DNA of 64,000 nucleotides from contig NZ_MWWY01000020.1 in NCBI RefSeq assembly GCF_002259755.1, forward strand, positions 41,859 through 105,858. Direction: 5' to 3'. The translations under genes and the position numbers were made by a program. The notes beneath the pieces are model-generated. The model saw only the letters and a list, made by a program, of their open reading frames with translations, made no database searches and was not told the DNA's origin. The DNA comes from Bifidobacterium hapali. GTDB lineage: Bacteria > Actinomycetota > Actinomycetes > Actinomycetales > Bifidobacteriaceae. Positions 46,518-56,179 of the stretch are shown piece by piece; position 1 is the first letter of the stretch, and each line of letters begins with the position of its first letter.

Positions 46518-47024
46518 ACCTTGCACTTCACGGTTGGTTCGTTTTTCTAGCCGACTGCACGGCCCTTAGCCCAAGCAACATGCCGAGCACATCGCTTTTA
46601 TTGTCCCCGCTGTCGCTGACAAAGACACCATATAATCGCTGACATTCACGATTACTTTGCCATTGTCATCACATATGCAGCACTGATCGAATGTACCACA
46701 ACCGTACACCGAACCGTTTCTGTTCGTTTACTGAACGTTTACCGAATATGTGATGCGTCCGTATGCCAAAGACGACATTGAGAACAGACGATCGCAATAC
46801 ACCACTCGTTAAGATCATTCTCGCGACGGATGCAATGGACGAAGCAATGCAAGACAAAAAAAACTTGAGTCTGCTGCGCTCAGGTTTTTACCGTGGGTAA
46901 AACTTGGGAACGGCCACGATAGCCGGTCATCCTCTTACGAGTTCATCCGCATGACGAACTTGCAAGAGGCTGGCGGGCGAGCCAAGCCGCTTCACTCCAG
47001 CATGGTTTGTTAGGAGTACCGATT
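46518..47024. other. Gene-free stretch: terminator plus candidate structured leader RNA
   Basis: 46518-46855 shows no gene. Next comes a bidirectional terminator (46859-46889). From 46890 to 47024 several stems are possible on the plus strand: TTTTACC/GGTAAAA at about 46885-46901, cggc/gccg near 46911-46925, CCTCTT (46931-46936)/AAGAGG (46964-46969) enclosing AGTTC/GAACT, and ggct/agcc (46968-46983). They precede the ribosome site of the small frame at 47025. It does not match any riboswitch class I can recall. Confidence 0.4.
46859..46889. terminator. Bidirectional terminator
   Basis: An 11-bp stem AAAAACTTGAG/CTCAGGTTTTT (one G-U pair) with a 9-nt loop. A run of eight A before it gives T8 on the minus strand, where it would end ECF-operon transcripts; T5 on the plus strand. 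Confidence 0.75.
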
Positions 47025-47171
47025 ATGGCGATGTTTCCGGCTTTGATGAATGACACGATTATATATGCGATGGATTCGTCAGGCCGCGTACTTACGGACG
47101 TTTGGACTTCGATCAATGCCGATCGCAGGCTCGCTCACGGTTCAGACGGATGCCGTGAGCTTGCGCGCTAG
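47025..47171 (+). CDS. Small frame, possibly the 5' stump of a disrupted gene
   Basis: 48 codons beginning MAMFPALMNDTIIYAMDSSG, with a good TTAGGAG ribosome site nine bases upstream and a candidate structured leader before it. It runs 30 nt into the opposite-strand ECF ATPase gene, exactly where the G+C-rich island starts. I do not recognise the product. Either a gene cut by the island, or chance. Confidence 0.3.
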   Translation: MAMFPALMNDTIIYAMDSSGRVLTDVWTSINADRRLAHGSDGCRELAR

Positions 47172-48653
47172 CCGACTGCGCCCGGCCGCGTCCAACGCAT
47201 AGGATTCGACCATCCGCCCCTGCTCGATGCCGATGTTGGCATCGCAGGAGGCGATGGCGAATTCGGGGTCGTGCGTGACGATGACAACGGTCCGGCCCGC
47301 AGCGGTCAGCGAACGCACGATATCGGCGACCTGCCGCATGTGCCGTAGGTCAAGGCCGCTGGTCGGCTCGTCCAGGATAACGATGCGCCGTTCGGAAGCC
47401 AATGCGGCCGCGATGGCGACGCGCTGTTTCTGTCCGCCAGACAGGGACAGCGGATGCCTGTCGGCGAACTGGTCCAAGTCAAGTCGGCGGAGCACATCCA
47501 GCGCAATGTCCTTGTTTTCGACCGGTTGAGCAAGTTCGATTTCATCCAATACGGATTCGGCGAACAGCTCGCAATTGACATCCTGCATCACGGTGAAGCA
47601 GTCCCCTAGGCGCGCCTTGTGGTTCAGCCGTGTGCCATCCGGCGTAAGCAGATCGCCCGCACACCGGCGGTCCAGCCCTTGCAGACACCTAGCGAACGTG
47701 GATTTGCCAGCTCCATTGAGCCCGGTCACGGCCGTGGCCCGACCGGCGGGAATCACGGCCTGTTCAACGTCCAGCGAATCATGCCTCTGGTGGCGGTACC
47801 GATACCGAAACCCGGACACGACATACTGTTTGCCAGAGGACTCCGGCCTATCCGTGCCGTCGGCGATTTGTTCGACGTTGATCGGGCGCAATCCCATCCC
47901 CAGCCGCTTGGCGTCAGTCAACGTCCGGAACTGTGCGGCATCCATCGTCCGCTCAATACGCCCCTCACGCATGTAGTACACCTGATCTACCAGATCGGCC
48001 AGCCAATACAGCCGATGTTCGGCGATTACGATGGTCTTGCCTTGGGCTTTGAGCAGACCGATGGCCTTGGCGAGTTCACTGATGGCCGAGGCATCAAGGT
48101 TGCTGGATGGTTCGTCGAATACGAGCACGTCGGGTCCGGCGGTGCATACGGACGCACAGGCGACCTTCTGCTTCTGGCCGCCGGACAGGTCGGCGAGCGG
48201 CCGGCCCAGCAGTCGTTCGATGCCGAACCGTCTGGCTTCACGAGCGATGTCGCCGCGAATCTCATCGGGCGGCATGACGAAGTTCTCGCAGCCGAACGCC
48301 AGTTCGCCGGTCACGTCGAGGGTGAAGAACTGGCTTTTGGGGTTCTGGAACACCGAGCCTACATGTCGGCCGATTTCGGCCAGTTCGACGGCCTCGATGT
48401 CAAGCCCGTCCACCTCCACATGCCCAGACATCGTACCCTCGAAATAATGTGGAATCAGGCCGTTGATCAGACGGGTCACCGTGGTCTTGCCGCAGCCCGA
48501 ATCGCCGCAGAGCAACACAGTCTGACCCTGTTCAACAGTGAGGTCGAGATGACTTACACCGGGTGCGGTCCTACCGTTTCCGTTGCCAGCGGCAATATCG
48601 CCCTCCTCGCCGCCATAGGAAAAGGTCACGTCTTTGAACTGAATCATGCTCAT
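47142..48653 (-). CDS. ECF transporter A component, two fused ABC ATPase domains
   Basis: 503 residues with two complete nucleotide-binding domains. Domain 1 (about 1-240): GDSGCGKTT, LSGGQKQKVA, VLVFDEPSSNLD. Domain 2 (about 260-503): GLNGAGKST, LSGGQKQRVA, IVILDEPTSGLD. This is the fused CbiO/EcfA-A' form that energises an ECF vitamin or metal importer. The ATG at 48653 overlaps the stop of the T-component gene (ATGA), so translation is coupled; GGGAG lies seven bases upstream. First gene of the G+C-rich island when read from the left. Confidence 0.92.
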   Translation of the reverse strand: MSMIQFKDVTFSYGGEEGDIAAGNGNGRTAPGVSHLDLTVEQGQTVLLCGDSGCGKTTVTRLINGLIPHYFEGTMSGHVEVDGLDIEAVELAEIGRHVGSVFQNPKSQFFTLDVTGELAFGCENFVMPPDEIRGDIAREARRFGIERLLGRPLADLSGGQKQKVACASVCTAGPDVLVFDEPSSNLDASAISELAKAIGLLKAQGKTIVIAEHRLYWLADLVDQVYYMREGRIERTMDAAQFRTLTDAKRLGMGLRPINVEQIADGTDRPESSGKQYVVSGFRYRYRHQRHDSLDVEQAVIPAGRATAVTGLNGAGKSTFARCLQGLDRRCAGDLLTPDGTRLNHKARLGDCFTVMQDVNCELFAESVLDEIELAQPVENKDIALDVLRRLDLDQFADRHPLSLSGGQKQRVAIAAALASERRIVILDEPTSGLDLRHMRQVADIVRSLTAAGRTVVIVTHDPEFAIASCDANIGIEQGRMVESYALDAAGRSRLARKLTASV

Positions 48654-49420
48654 GGCAGCACTCCCACTACGCTTAGGACCCAGACCGCAAAACACGCCAC
48701 GCACAGGGCAAGCAGCACCGCATCGGTCAAACGAAAGCCGACTTGCGCGATGCTGGTCCGCCGGTCGGCATATCCCAATCCACGGGTCAGTGCGGATTGG
48801 GTCAGCTCGTCGGCGATACGCACCGAATTGGTCATCAACGGCACCACGCGATATTCGAGCATCCGCGACATCTTGCCGCCGCCGAACCGCACGCCGCGCA
48901 TGCGCATCGCGTCATTAATCGAACGCTGCTCATCCACCACCACGGGGAAGAACCGGAACATCACGGCGATCGGCACGGTGATGGCCAGCGGCACGTGCAT
49001 CCGTTGCAGGGCGGCAATCAGCTCGCTGGCCGTGGTGGTGGCCAGCATCCAGTAGGCGATCATCGCGCCGGGCAGAATCTGCGTCATCATGCCGATGCTG
49101 GCGTAGAGCAGCCAGCTGGCCGCACCGGTCAACAGCGGCAGAACAAAACGCGCGAGCACGGTGAATCCGACCACGCACAGCGCATAGCCGATGCCGGATC
49201 CGATATGCCGGGTCAACAGTAGCAACGGTATCGGCGTCAGGGAGAGCAGTAGACGCATCACATACACCGAGGGCGAGTCTCCGCCCATCAGCGTCACGCA
49301 GAAGCAGCCGATGGTAAACACCAGCGCGATTTTGGTGCGCGGATCGCATCGCAGCCAACCTCGATATGGTTGGTTGCCGATGCCTGAAACCGATGCGGAT
49401 TCCAGTTGTGTTCCAGACAT
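48650..49420 (-). CDS. ECF transporter T component (CbiQ/EcfT)
   Basis: 256 residues with about five or six membrane segments. DPRTKIALVFTIGCFCVTLM at the start and the late cytoplasmic pair IADELTQSALTRGLGYADRRTSI with MRMRGVRFGGGKM hold the Ala-Arg-Gly type motifs that bind the ATPases. It couples ATP hydrolysis to the S component. The gene starts four bases after the S-component stop. Confidence 0.88.
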   Translation of the reverse strand: MSGTQLESASVSGIGNQPYRGWLRCDPRTKIALVFTIGCFCVTLMGGDSPSVYVMRLLLSLTPIPLLLLTRHIGSGIGYALCVVGFTVLARFVLPLLTGAASWLLYASIGMMTQILPGAMIAYWMLATTTASELIAALQRMHVPLAITVPIAVMFRFFPVVVDEQRSINDAMRMRGVRFGGGKMSRMLEYRVVPLMTNSVRIADELTQSALTRGLGYADRRTSIAQVGFRLTDAVLLALCVACFAVWVLSVVGVLP

Positions 49421-49424
49421 CGGT

Positions 49425-50051
49425 TCAGACCAGACCGGCTTTTTCGAAGTGCTTGGAAAGCAGTTTCGACGCGATCCAACCGCCGATTACACCGGAAACG
49501 AACAGCAGGACGGGCATCAGCCATGCCATCCACATCGGGAACAGGCCGGAGACTTGGTCCACATAGCTTTGGCCGTAGCCCTTGGCCAGCTGCGCGAGGT
49601 ATGCGTCACGGGTGAAGAAGAACGGGATGTACTTGCCGCAGCTCCAGATATTGAACACACCAACGGCCACAATCAGCAGGTTCCTGTTCGTGAAACCGCC
49701 AAAGTGGCAGATCAGGTCGGCAAGGATGCCGACGACCACGGAGCATACCATCGTGGGAATCTGGCCGGGGCCCATGAGCAGGGCGGTGATGATGCCGAAC
49801 ACGGTGAATACGCCGGCGTGACGTACTTTGAGCGCCATCAGCATCACCGGGGTCTGGCACACGATGCCGATGAACACACCGGAGAACGGCATAAGCACCG
49901 GAATGTAGCCGAGCATGGCGACGGCAAAGCTGAGCACCATATAGATCACGGCGTACACGCCGACGGAAATCCAATCCTTGGGCTTGAGGCCGAGGCTGCG
50001 CTTGGGCGAGGATGGTTGTTGGGAGGTGGTTGGGGTTGAGGACTGAGTCAT
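49425..50051 (-). CDS. ECF transporter S component, MptD/Trep_Strep-like
   Basis: 208 residues with about six membrane segments (from about residue 28). Pattern KPKDWISVGVYAVIYMVLSF, PFSGVFIGIVCQTPVMLMAL and GPGQIPTMVCSVVVGILADL resembles the Trep_Strep family of S components, for which the ligand is not settled. It sits with its own T and A genes and two ABC exporters, a grouping seen for this family. AAAGGAAA precedes the ATG. Confidence 0.75.
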   Translation of the reverse strand: MTQSSTPTTSQQPSSPKRSLGLKPKDWISVGVYAVIYMVLSFAVAMLGYIPVLMPFSGVFIGIVCQTPVMLMALKVRHAGVFTVFGIITALLMGPGQIPTMVCSVVVGILADLICHFGGFTNRNLLIVAVGVFNIWSCGKYIPFFFTRDAYLAQLAKGYGQSYVDQVSGLFPMWMAWLMPVLLFVSGVIGGWIASKLLSKHFEKAGLV

Positions 50052-50079
50052 TGTGTTGTTTCCTTTCTATTGGCTGAAT

Positions 50080-52014
50080 TCACTGCTTGCGCAGGGTCCA
50101 GGATTGGGCGTCGGATTGGAGGGCGACCATGTGGGCGAATTCGCCTCCGGCAGCGATGAGCTGGGTCGGCGTACCTTCCTCCACAACATGGCCTCCGTCG
50201 AGCACCACGATCTTGTCGGCGTTCATCACCGTGCGCATACGATGGGCGATGACCAGCACGGTTTTGTTACGCAGCAGGCGGGAGAGCGCGCCCTGCACCT
50301 TGGTTTCGTTCTCTACGTCCAGCGAAGCGGTGGCTTCGTCCAAAAGAACGATCGGCGCGTTCTTGAGCAACGCGCGGGCGATGGAGATGCGTTGGCGTTC
50401 ACCGCCGGACAAGGTCGAACCGTTCTCACCAATGACCGTGTCGTATCCGTCGGGCAACAGCGAGACGAATTCGTCGCAATTCGCTGCCTGCGCTGCGGCG
50501 AGCACCTCGGCGTCACTGGCACCGCGGCGACCCAGTCGGATGTTCTCGCGGATCGTGTCGTTGAAGAGCACCACATCCTGGAAGACGATCGCGTAATCGG
50601 TAAGCAGGGTTTCCGGCGCCACACCGGATACGTCCACGCCGCCGACCGTAACCGTGCCGGAATCGGCGTCCCAGAAGCGTGCAGCGAGTTTCGTCACCGT
50701 GGACTTGCCGCCGCCGGACGGGCCGACGAGTGCGGTGACCTCGCCTTGACGCGCGGTGAACGACACGTCAGACAGTACGGTGTCCTCATCGGTCGAGGAA
50801 TCAACGGCATCCGCGCTGACCTTGACTGCCCCAACCGCATCGCCCTTGTAGGAAAACGTGACGTGCGCGAAGACGACATCGTGGCCGTTCGGTTCGAACC
50901 GCTCACTGCCTTGCTGCACCGGTTCGCGGTGGATTTCACGCAGACGTGCGGCGTGCATATCCACTTCCATGAGTTCGGCGATCGATTCGAAGATCACGGC
51001 GATGGGCGCGTAGATCAGGGCCGCGCACAGCAGGAACATCATGTAGGTCACGAAGTCAGTCTCGCCTGCAGCGATGAGGTTCGCACCGACCAGAATGATC
51101 GAAGCCTTGCCGACCGTGAGCAGGATCTGTGCGCCGGAGACGATGGTTCCCGGAATCAGTTCGCTGCGGACCTGCGCGTGTTCGGCGGCATCGATCTTGC
51201 GATCCAGGCCTTCCAGATAGCGGTCCGTCTGCCCGCTGGCGCGTAGCTGGGCCGCACATTCCAGGCTTTCCTGGATGCCGGAGGCCACGGACAGGCGCGC
51301 CTTGGTAAACGCGCGGGTCAGCGATTGCTGCAGCTTGCGGCTGAGCAGCAGCAGCAGAACGGCGATGGGCAGTACCCAGATCATGGCGAGCGCCATGCGC
51401 CAGTCGTAGATGAACAGCACGACCGATACCACGATGGTGGAGACCGTGGTGCCGAACAGTTCCGGCATGACGTGCGAGAATAGCTGCTCAAGCGACGCGC
51501 AGTCGGTGAGCACGGCGGTGGTCAGGTCTGCGATGCTGCGTCGGGAGAAGAACGACATCGGCAGCATGCGCAGTTTTTCGGCCAACGACAATCTAGTGCG
51601 CGCGGATTCGCCGTAGATTTCGTTATAGGTGGAATCGTATTGCCACCATTGCGCAAGGAACATGACGATGAGCACTGCGATGCTCATGGCTACGAATGGC
51701 CAGAATTCAGGCAATGGCGCGCCGGGGTCGCTCAGATGGTTCACGTAGTGGTTCACAGCCAGATAGATCACGCCCATGGACAGCATGAGACTGAAGTTGC
51801 CGACCGCGCAGGCGATGGCGCCGGAAACCAGTGCCTTGCCACCGGTTTCGGTCAGGGCGAATCGGTCGCGGAAGCTGCCCGGTTTCGCGGGCCTACCGAC
51901 CAATTGTCGGTAGTCGATGGTCGGCGTCACTGTATCGGTGCCGTTCGATGCGGCGGTTTTGATCGCTTCGTCGATAGACCGGTCAATGGCGGTTTTCGTG
52001 TCGCGCGTGCTCAT
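50080..52014 (-). CDS. ABC half-exporter (membrane domain plus ATPase), partner B
   Basis: 644 residues. Six membrane segments (about 50-340) are followed by an ATPase: GPSGGGKST, Q-loop IVFQDVVLFNDTIREN, signature LSGGERQRISIARALL, Walker B IVLLDEATASLD and switch histidine VIAHRM. Start at 52014 (AAGGAGG), overlapping the partner's stop. The two half-exporters should form a heterodimer. Type IV exporters of this kind beside a Trep_Strep ECF system may handle the same small molecule; that is inference. Confidence 0.88.
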   Translation of the reverse strand: MSTRDTKTAIDRSIDEAIKTAASNGTDTVTPTIDYRQLVGRPAKPGSFRDRFALTETGGKALVSGAIACAVGNFSLMLSMGVIYLAVNHYVNHLSDPGAPLPEFWPFVAMSIAVLIVMFLAQWWQYDSTYNEIYGESARTRLSLAEKLRMLPMSFFSRRSIADLTTAVLTDCASLEQLFSHVMPELFGTTVSTIVVSVVLFIYDWRMALAMIWVLPIAVLLLLLSRKLQQSLTRAFTKARLSVASGIQESLECAAQLRASGQTDRYLEGLDRKIDAAEHAQVRSELIPGTIVSGAQILLTVGKASIILVGANLIAAGETDFVTYMMFLLCAALIYAPIAVIFESIAELMEVDMHAARLREIHREPVQQGSERFEPNGHDVVFAHVTFSYKGDAVGAVKVSADAVDSSTDEDTVLSDVSFTARQGEVTALVGPSGGGKSTVTKLAARFWDADSGTVTVGGVDVSGVAPETLLTDYAIVFQDVVLFNDTIRENIRLGRRGASDAEVLAAAQAANCDEFVSLLPDGYDTVIGENGSTLSGGERQRISIARALLKNAPIVLLDEATASLDVENETKVQGALSRLLRNKTVLVIAHRMRTVMNADKIVVLDGGHVVEEGTPTQLIAAGGEFAHMVALQSDAQSWTLRKQ

Positions 52015-53891
52015 CGCTGCGCCTCCTTGCTGGTCTCGGTGACGGCGTTCGCGGCATCGCCCGCCGCGACGGTCCACGTCACCGAAGTCTCATAGTCGCG
52101 CCACATGCGCGCGTACAGTCCGTTCGTGGAAATCAACTGGTCGTGGGTGCCTTGCTGGACCACCTGCCCGCGGTCGAGCACGATGATGTTGTCGGCATCG
52201 CGCACGGTGGTAAGCCTGTGAGCGATCATCAGCACGGTACGTCCTTTGGCGAGCTGCTCGAAGGCTTTCTGGATGCGCACCTCGTTGTCCGGGTCGGCGA
52301 ATGCGGTGGCCTCGTCGAGCACGATGATCGGCGCGTCCTTGCAGATGGCCCGGGCCAAGGCGATGCGCTGCGTCTCACCGCCGGACAGATATACGCCGCC
52401 GGTACCGATCATCGTGTCCAGTCCGTCGGGGAACTTGGCGATGATGTCGTCGCATTGAGCGGCGTGCGCGGCGGCCAGCACCTCCTCGCGCGTGGCTTCG
52501 GGCCGGGCGTGGCGGATGTTATCCATCAGCGATTCGGCGAACAGGTGATCGTTCTGGAAGACGAACGCCACGTGTTTCATGAGTTCTTTTTCGGGGATGC
52601 TGCGCACGTCCGCGCCGCCGATGAGCACCGCACCGGATTGCGGATCCCAAAACCTAGGCACCAAGCTGGCGGCCGTGGTCTTGCCGGAGCCCGAGGGGCC
52701 TACCATTGCCACGGTGGAACCTTGCGGCACAGTGAAGTTCAGGCGGTTGAGGGCGGGACGATCGGCACCGTCATAGGAGAAGGTCACGTCGCGGAATTCC
52801 ACGCTGTTGTCTTGGGACTTGCCGGCGTGCGCGGCGTCGGGCTGCGGCAGTGGCTTGGCGGAGAGGATGCCGTTCAGGCGGCGCATCGCATCGTCGGCTT
52901 GCATGAAGGACTGCGTGGAGTACATGACCTTGGTCATCATCGGCACCGTGATGGTGCTGAACAGGCAGTAGAACAGGAAGTCGGCCAGGAATCCGCGAAA
53001 ATCGCCGGCGTTCGAGGCGATGACGATCGACAACGGCACCAGCAACGCGAAGGTGCCGTTGATGGCCACCAGCTGCGCGACCTGCGCCGGTTGGCAGAAC
53101 TTCGAATAGCGGAACGCCATCTGCCGGTATTCGTTGATGGTCTGGTTGAAAGCGCGGAAGGAATACACGGTTTGCTGGAAGGTTTTGACCACGGGGATGC
53201 CGCGCACGTATTCGACGGCCGACTTGTTCATGGTGTCAAGCGCTTTCTGGTAACGTTCCATGAAATTCGCGCCGGCACCGGTGCCCATCATGATGCCCAT
53301 GAGCACGGCGGAGAGGATGATCGGGATGATGCAGGCGATCCCCATGCGCCAGTCGAAAATGAAGGAGACGACGATGAACGCCACCGGCGTGGTGATTGCG
53401 GCGGCCAGGTCCGGCAATCGATGCGCCATCACGGCATGCGTCTCCTCGACCGAGCCGTCGATGATGCGGCGAGTCTCGCCGCTGGGATGCGAGTCGAACC
53501 AGCCGAGCGGCAGGCTCATCACGTGGCGCATACATGCCTTGCGAATGTTCGAGGTGGTGCGGAACGCGCTCAAGTGGGTGCAGGCCAGAGCAAAGAAGTA
53601 GATGACGAGCGCCGTGGCGGCGAATCCCATGGCCCACCAAGCGTAGCGGCCTACGTTGTCTGCGCGGCTCCAGTCGGGGGCCACGGCCAGCAGGTCACGC
53701 ACCACGAACCAGATGCAGATGAGCACCAGCATGTCCAGCACCGCATGCACTGCGGACAGCGCGCAGCCGAATATGGTCAACGCTTTGTATGAACCTGCGT
53801 AGTCCAGCAGCTGCGCAATCGAGGATCGCTGTTTGGTTTTGTTTTTCTTGTTTGCCGTCACTTGTTCTGCGGCCGGGCCTGTATCCGTCAT
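52011..53891 (-). CDS. ABC half-exporter, partner A
   Basis: 626 residues. Membrane domain (about 25-310) with LGWFDSHPSGETRRIIDGSVEETHAVMAH, an intracellular coupling loop, then an ATPase: GPSGSGKTT, VFQNDHLFAESLMDNIRHAR, YLSGGETQRIALARAIC, IIVLDEATAFADPDNE and MIAHRL. The DEATAFADP walker region and SGETRR loop recall the IrtA/B and siderophore-exporter-like group. ATG 53891 has GGGGAG. It is the first gene of the exporter-ECF run. Confidence 0.88.
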   Translation of the reverse strand: MTDTGPAAEQVTANKKNKTKQRSSIAQLLDYAGSYKALTIFGCALSAVHAVLDMLVLICIWFVVRDLLAVAPDWSRADNVGRYAWWAMGFAATALVIYFFALACTHLSAFRTTSNIRKACMRHVMSLPLGWFDSHPSGETRRIIDGSVEETHAVMAHRLPDLAAAITTPVAFIVVSFIFDWRMGIACIIPIILSAVLMGIMMGTGAGANFMERYQKALDTMNKSAVEYVRGIPVVKTFQQTVYSFRAFNQTINEYRQMAFRYSKFCQPAQVAQLVAINGTFALLVPLSIVIASNAGDFRGFLADFLFYCLFSTITVPMMTKVMYSTQSFMQADDAMRRLNGILSAKPLPQPDAAHAGKSQDNSVEFRDVTFSYDGADRPALNRLNFTVPQGSTVAMVGPSGSGKTTAASLVPRFWDPQSGAVLIGGADVRSIPEKELMKHVAFVFQNDHLFAESLMDNIRHARPEATREEVLAAAHAAQCDDIIAKFPDGLDTMIGTGGVYLSGGETQRIALARAICKDAPIIVLDEATAFADPDNEVRIQKAFEQLAKGRTVLMIAHRLTTVRDADNIIVLDRGQVVQQGTHDQLISTNGLYARMWRDYETSVTWTVAAGDAANAVTETSKEAQR

Positions 53892-54373
53892 TATGCTCCC
53901 CTTTCTCCGCCAGCCATGGCGATTGGCATGCAAGACTGCGCCGCGATTCATGGCTACGCACCAGTCATGGTATTGACCCATTTCATGAAGAACAAGACTG
54001 TTCTTTTTTCCGGAAAACGCGTATGATGTTCCTCTTTAGGGCGATTGCGCATGAACCGTCTGACATTCTTTGGTACGAATCGCCATATCTTGTGGTGTTC
54101 GTTCAACCAACCACACACTATACACCATAATGAGATTCGTTATCATTATCTGTTGTCGCGGTGTGTCGCCACCTGACAATCATCGCTGTACACCACTTGC
54201 AACCACAGGCCTTACCAAATCCATCAGAACGAGATCATGTACATCAGGACACACCACGGCGTCATTTGCCGCAATGGAACGAATGATGTTACGGCAATCG
54301 CAAGCCGAATCCGCGAAGCGGTCTAGGGGTAGCAGCACCTGCAGAACGTTCCAACGGTGTTACTACCCCTCAG
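53892..54373. promoter_or_regulatory. Promoter region of the exporter-ECF operon; inverted repeat 53988-54005
   Basis: 482 nt without a gene. AAGAACA-AGAC-TGTTCTT (53988-54005) overlaps a candidate minus-strand -35 (TTGTTC), which is 17 bp from TACCAT, so it may be an operator. A hairpin next to the glucosidase remnant is at 54325-54370. The rest shows nothing clear. Confidence 0.45.
54325..54370. terminator. 15-bp hairpin at the end of the glucosidase remnant
   Basis: AGGGGTAGCAGCACC pairs with GGTGTTACTACCCCT with one mismatch and one G-U pair. It begins four bases after the stop of the remnant on the minus strand. No T tract. Confidence 0.5.
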
Positions 54374-55744
54374 TCAGCTAACGCCCAGTATGGTGAGACA
54401 ACTCATGCCGTCCGGCTTCCACGCGAACTCGATCGACGTGTCCATGCTGCGCGAGCCGAACCGGCCGTTATCCTCACGCAGGGTGAATTCGCCCGAAGCA
54501 CCGGGGAAAACGAGCAACGACAGTGCACTCGGATTGGCGATGTCATTGATCGATTCCCTACGCTCCGCAACCGGCTGCAGCGGAACGATGCCGCCTGCCT
54601 TGGCAAAAACGGGAATCCGGTCGATCGGTCGCCATACCTCCATGCGGCGACCGCCTGTCGGCCGGGATTCGTAATGCCTGCCCGAAAACAGATCAAACCA
54701 ATCGCCTTGCGGAAGCCAGACGTTCGTCCGGCCGCGTTGCACAGCCCTATCGTTGGGCGCGACGATCGGGGACACGATCAGTTCCGTGCCGAAACGGTAC
54801 TCGTCCGGAACCTCGTAGGCAGTGGATGCACGTTGAGCGTGGTCTTCAGGCGCGCTCGTGCAGTCCGCGAAGGAACGCGGCCGGGTCGGGGAACAGCGTA
54901 CGGTTCCACGAGTAACCGGTCCATCCGGATCCGTATTTCGGATCAACGTCGTCAACACGATGCCAATCCATGTCGATCACGGACGTGGTGAACGGGATGC
55001 CTTCACGTTTGAATCGATCCATGAGCTGCAAGTATTCGTCCTGCGAATAACGGTAGTAGCAGCTCCACCAATTGCCCAGCGCGAACCGCAGCAACAGCGG
55101 CGTCGGCCCGGTCAGTCGGTAGAAATCACGCACCGCTTCGATATAACAGTGCCCGTAGCCGAAGAAGTACAGGTCGGTCTCATCATGGTCCCTAGCGAAA
55201 CCCATGTCCCAAACGGGTTCGGCGTGCCGTTGACCACGTTCGTCTCGATGATCAGATTGGAACGGGAATCGTCCAGTACCGCCCACCCGTCGCGGGAGAT
55301 CACACCGTCGCCCAAGGGGATGCACCCATCCGCCTCGTCGAGCGTGCGCGCGGTACCCTTGAGATTGCCACGCTGAACGTCGCCGTAATGCCAAGTGTTG
55401 TTCTGACTATTGGCCATGCCGCCGACGACCACGCTCAATCCCTCCTTGCTGAACGGTCGGCCGTCATAGACGATATGCAGAGCTGCCGTGTCGACAATCG
55501 TCAATCCCCTGCTATGCGTCACACGGTACGACGGCGTCCGGCCGAGATCGCGGTTGAGGATGGTTTGCGTGGCATAGTCCTCGAACCGGCCGGCATCGGA
55601 CCATTCGAACCGGACAAGCGATTCGGTGAGCATGGTGATGCGCCATTTGTCTCCGGCTATGACGGCGTCGCAACGGGGAACGGGATGCACGTCAAGGGCG
55701 AAGGCGGATCTGGCAGTAACGTCGTTCTCGGTAGGAATGGTCAT
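54374..55744 (-). pseudogene. GH31 alpha-glucosidase pseudogene (frameshift plus internal deletion)
   Basis: Three pieces in different frames. The first (start 55744, to about 55190) has the N-terminal beta domain ending DGWAVLDDSRSNLIIETN. After a shift near 55190-55210 the second continues DLYFFGYGHCYIEAVRDFYRLTGPTP through SVIDMDWHRVDD to LFPDPAAFLRGL. Then several hundred residues are missing, including the region with the catalytic nucleophile (W-x-DMNE). The third piece resumes YEVPDEYRFGTELIVSPIVAP and ends in the C-terminal beta domain. Intact relatives are about 700-800 residues, and this cannot be active. Confidence 0.88.
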
Positions 55745-55844
55745 GAGGCACCTTTGGTTTTTCCTTGCCGCGTAGTCGCGGGTTGGCCGGCGGCATCTGA
55801 GTCCTACTCCAGCGTGAATTGGACGTCGGCTGCGGCAAGGTACG

Positions 55845-55981
55845 TCACTGGCCGCCATGCCTTTCCAACACCCGATAGACGCTCACCCCGCCAACCCCCA
55901 TCATGGCAGCAATCTGATTGACGGTCACCGTCTTCGACTCATAAAGACGCCGGATCTCCACGATCCACTTAGCATCAAGCT
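55845..55981 (-). pseudogene. Serine recombinase/resolvase C-terminal remnant
   Basis: The minus strand reads KLDAKWIVEIRRLYESKTVT, then VNQIAAMMGVGGVSVYRVLE and RHGGQ stop. This is the helix-turn-helix DNA-binding end of a resolvase/invertase. The catalytic domain is absent; the fragment is cut exactly by repeat copy 1 at 55982. It marks a mobile-element scar at the right end of the island. Confidence 0.7.
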
Positions 55982-56179
55982 TAGGGTGTGTACGCTAGTT
56001 GGTTTTCGATGGTGTTTTGCGTTGAATGGCGATGAGGATGAGCTGGAGGTTGGCAAGGAAACCGGCATCGAGCCTGTCGTATTTTCCGGGTCCGTGCGGT
56101 TCCTCTTGGGCGGCACGACCGGCGTCAGGCATCAACACGGCTAGAAAGCCGATCAGCCATCGCGACTCGCGTCCATGCA
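55982..56179. repeat. 198-nt direct repeat, copy 1
   Basis: Over 90% identical to 58164-58363 in the same orientation, starting tagggtgtgtacgctagtt. The minus strand is open and would encode RWLIGFLAVLMPDAGRAAQE and beyond, ending QRKTPSKTN, so both copies may be the end of one mobile-element gene. I cannot name it. Confidence 0.85.

Noticed and set aside
46890..47024. tRNA or a known riboswitch
   Set aside because: No T-arm or acceptor pattern, and no conserved core of the TPP, cobalamin, SAM, ZTP, preQ1 or c-di-AMP classes that I could find.
47619..49055. 478-codon plus-strand frame
   Set aside because: Antisense to the ECF ATPase and T-component genes; no recognisable domain.
50053..51246. 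397-codon plus-strand frame
   Set aside because: Antisense to an ABC exporter ATPase domain.
52143..53792. 549-codon open frame on the plus strand
   Set aside because: Antisense to the ABC exporter gene, whose motifs are unambiguous; the high G+C explains the long open shadow.
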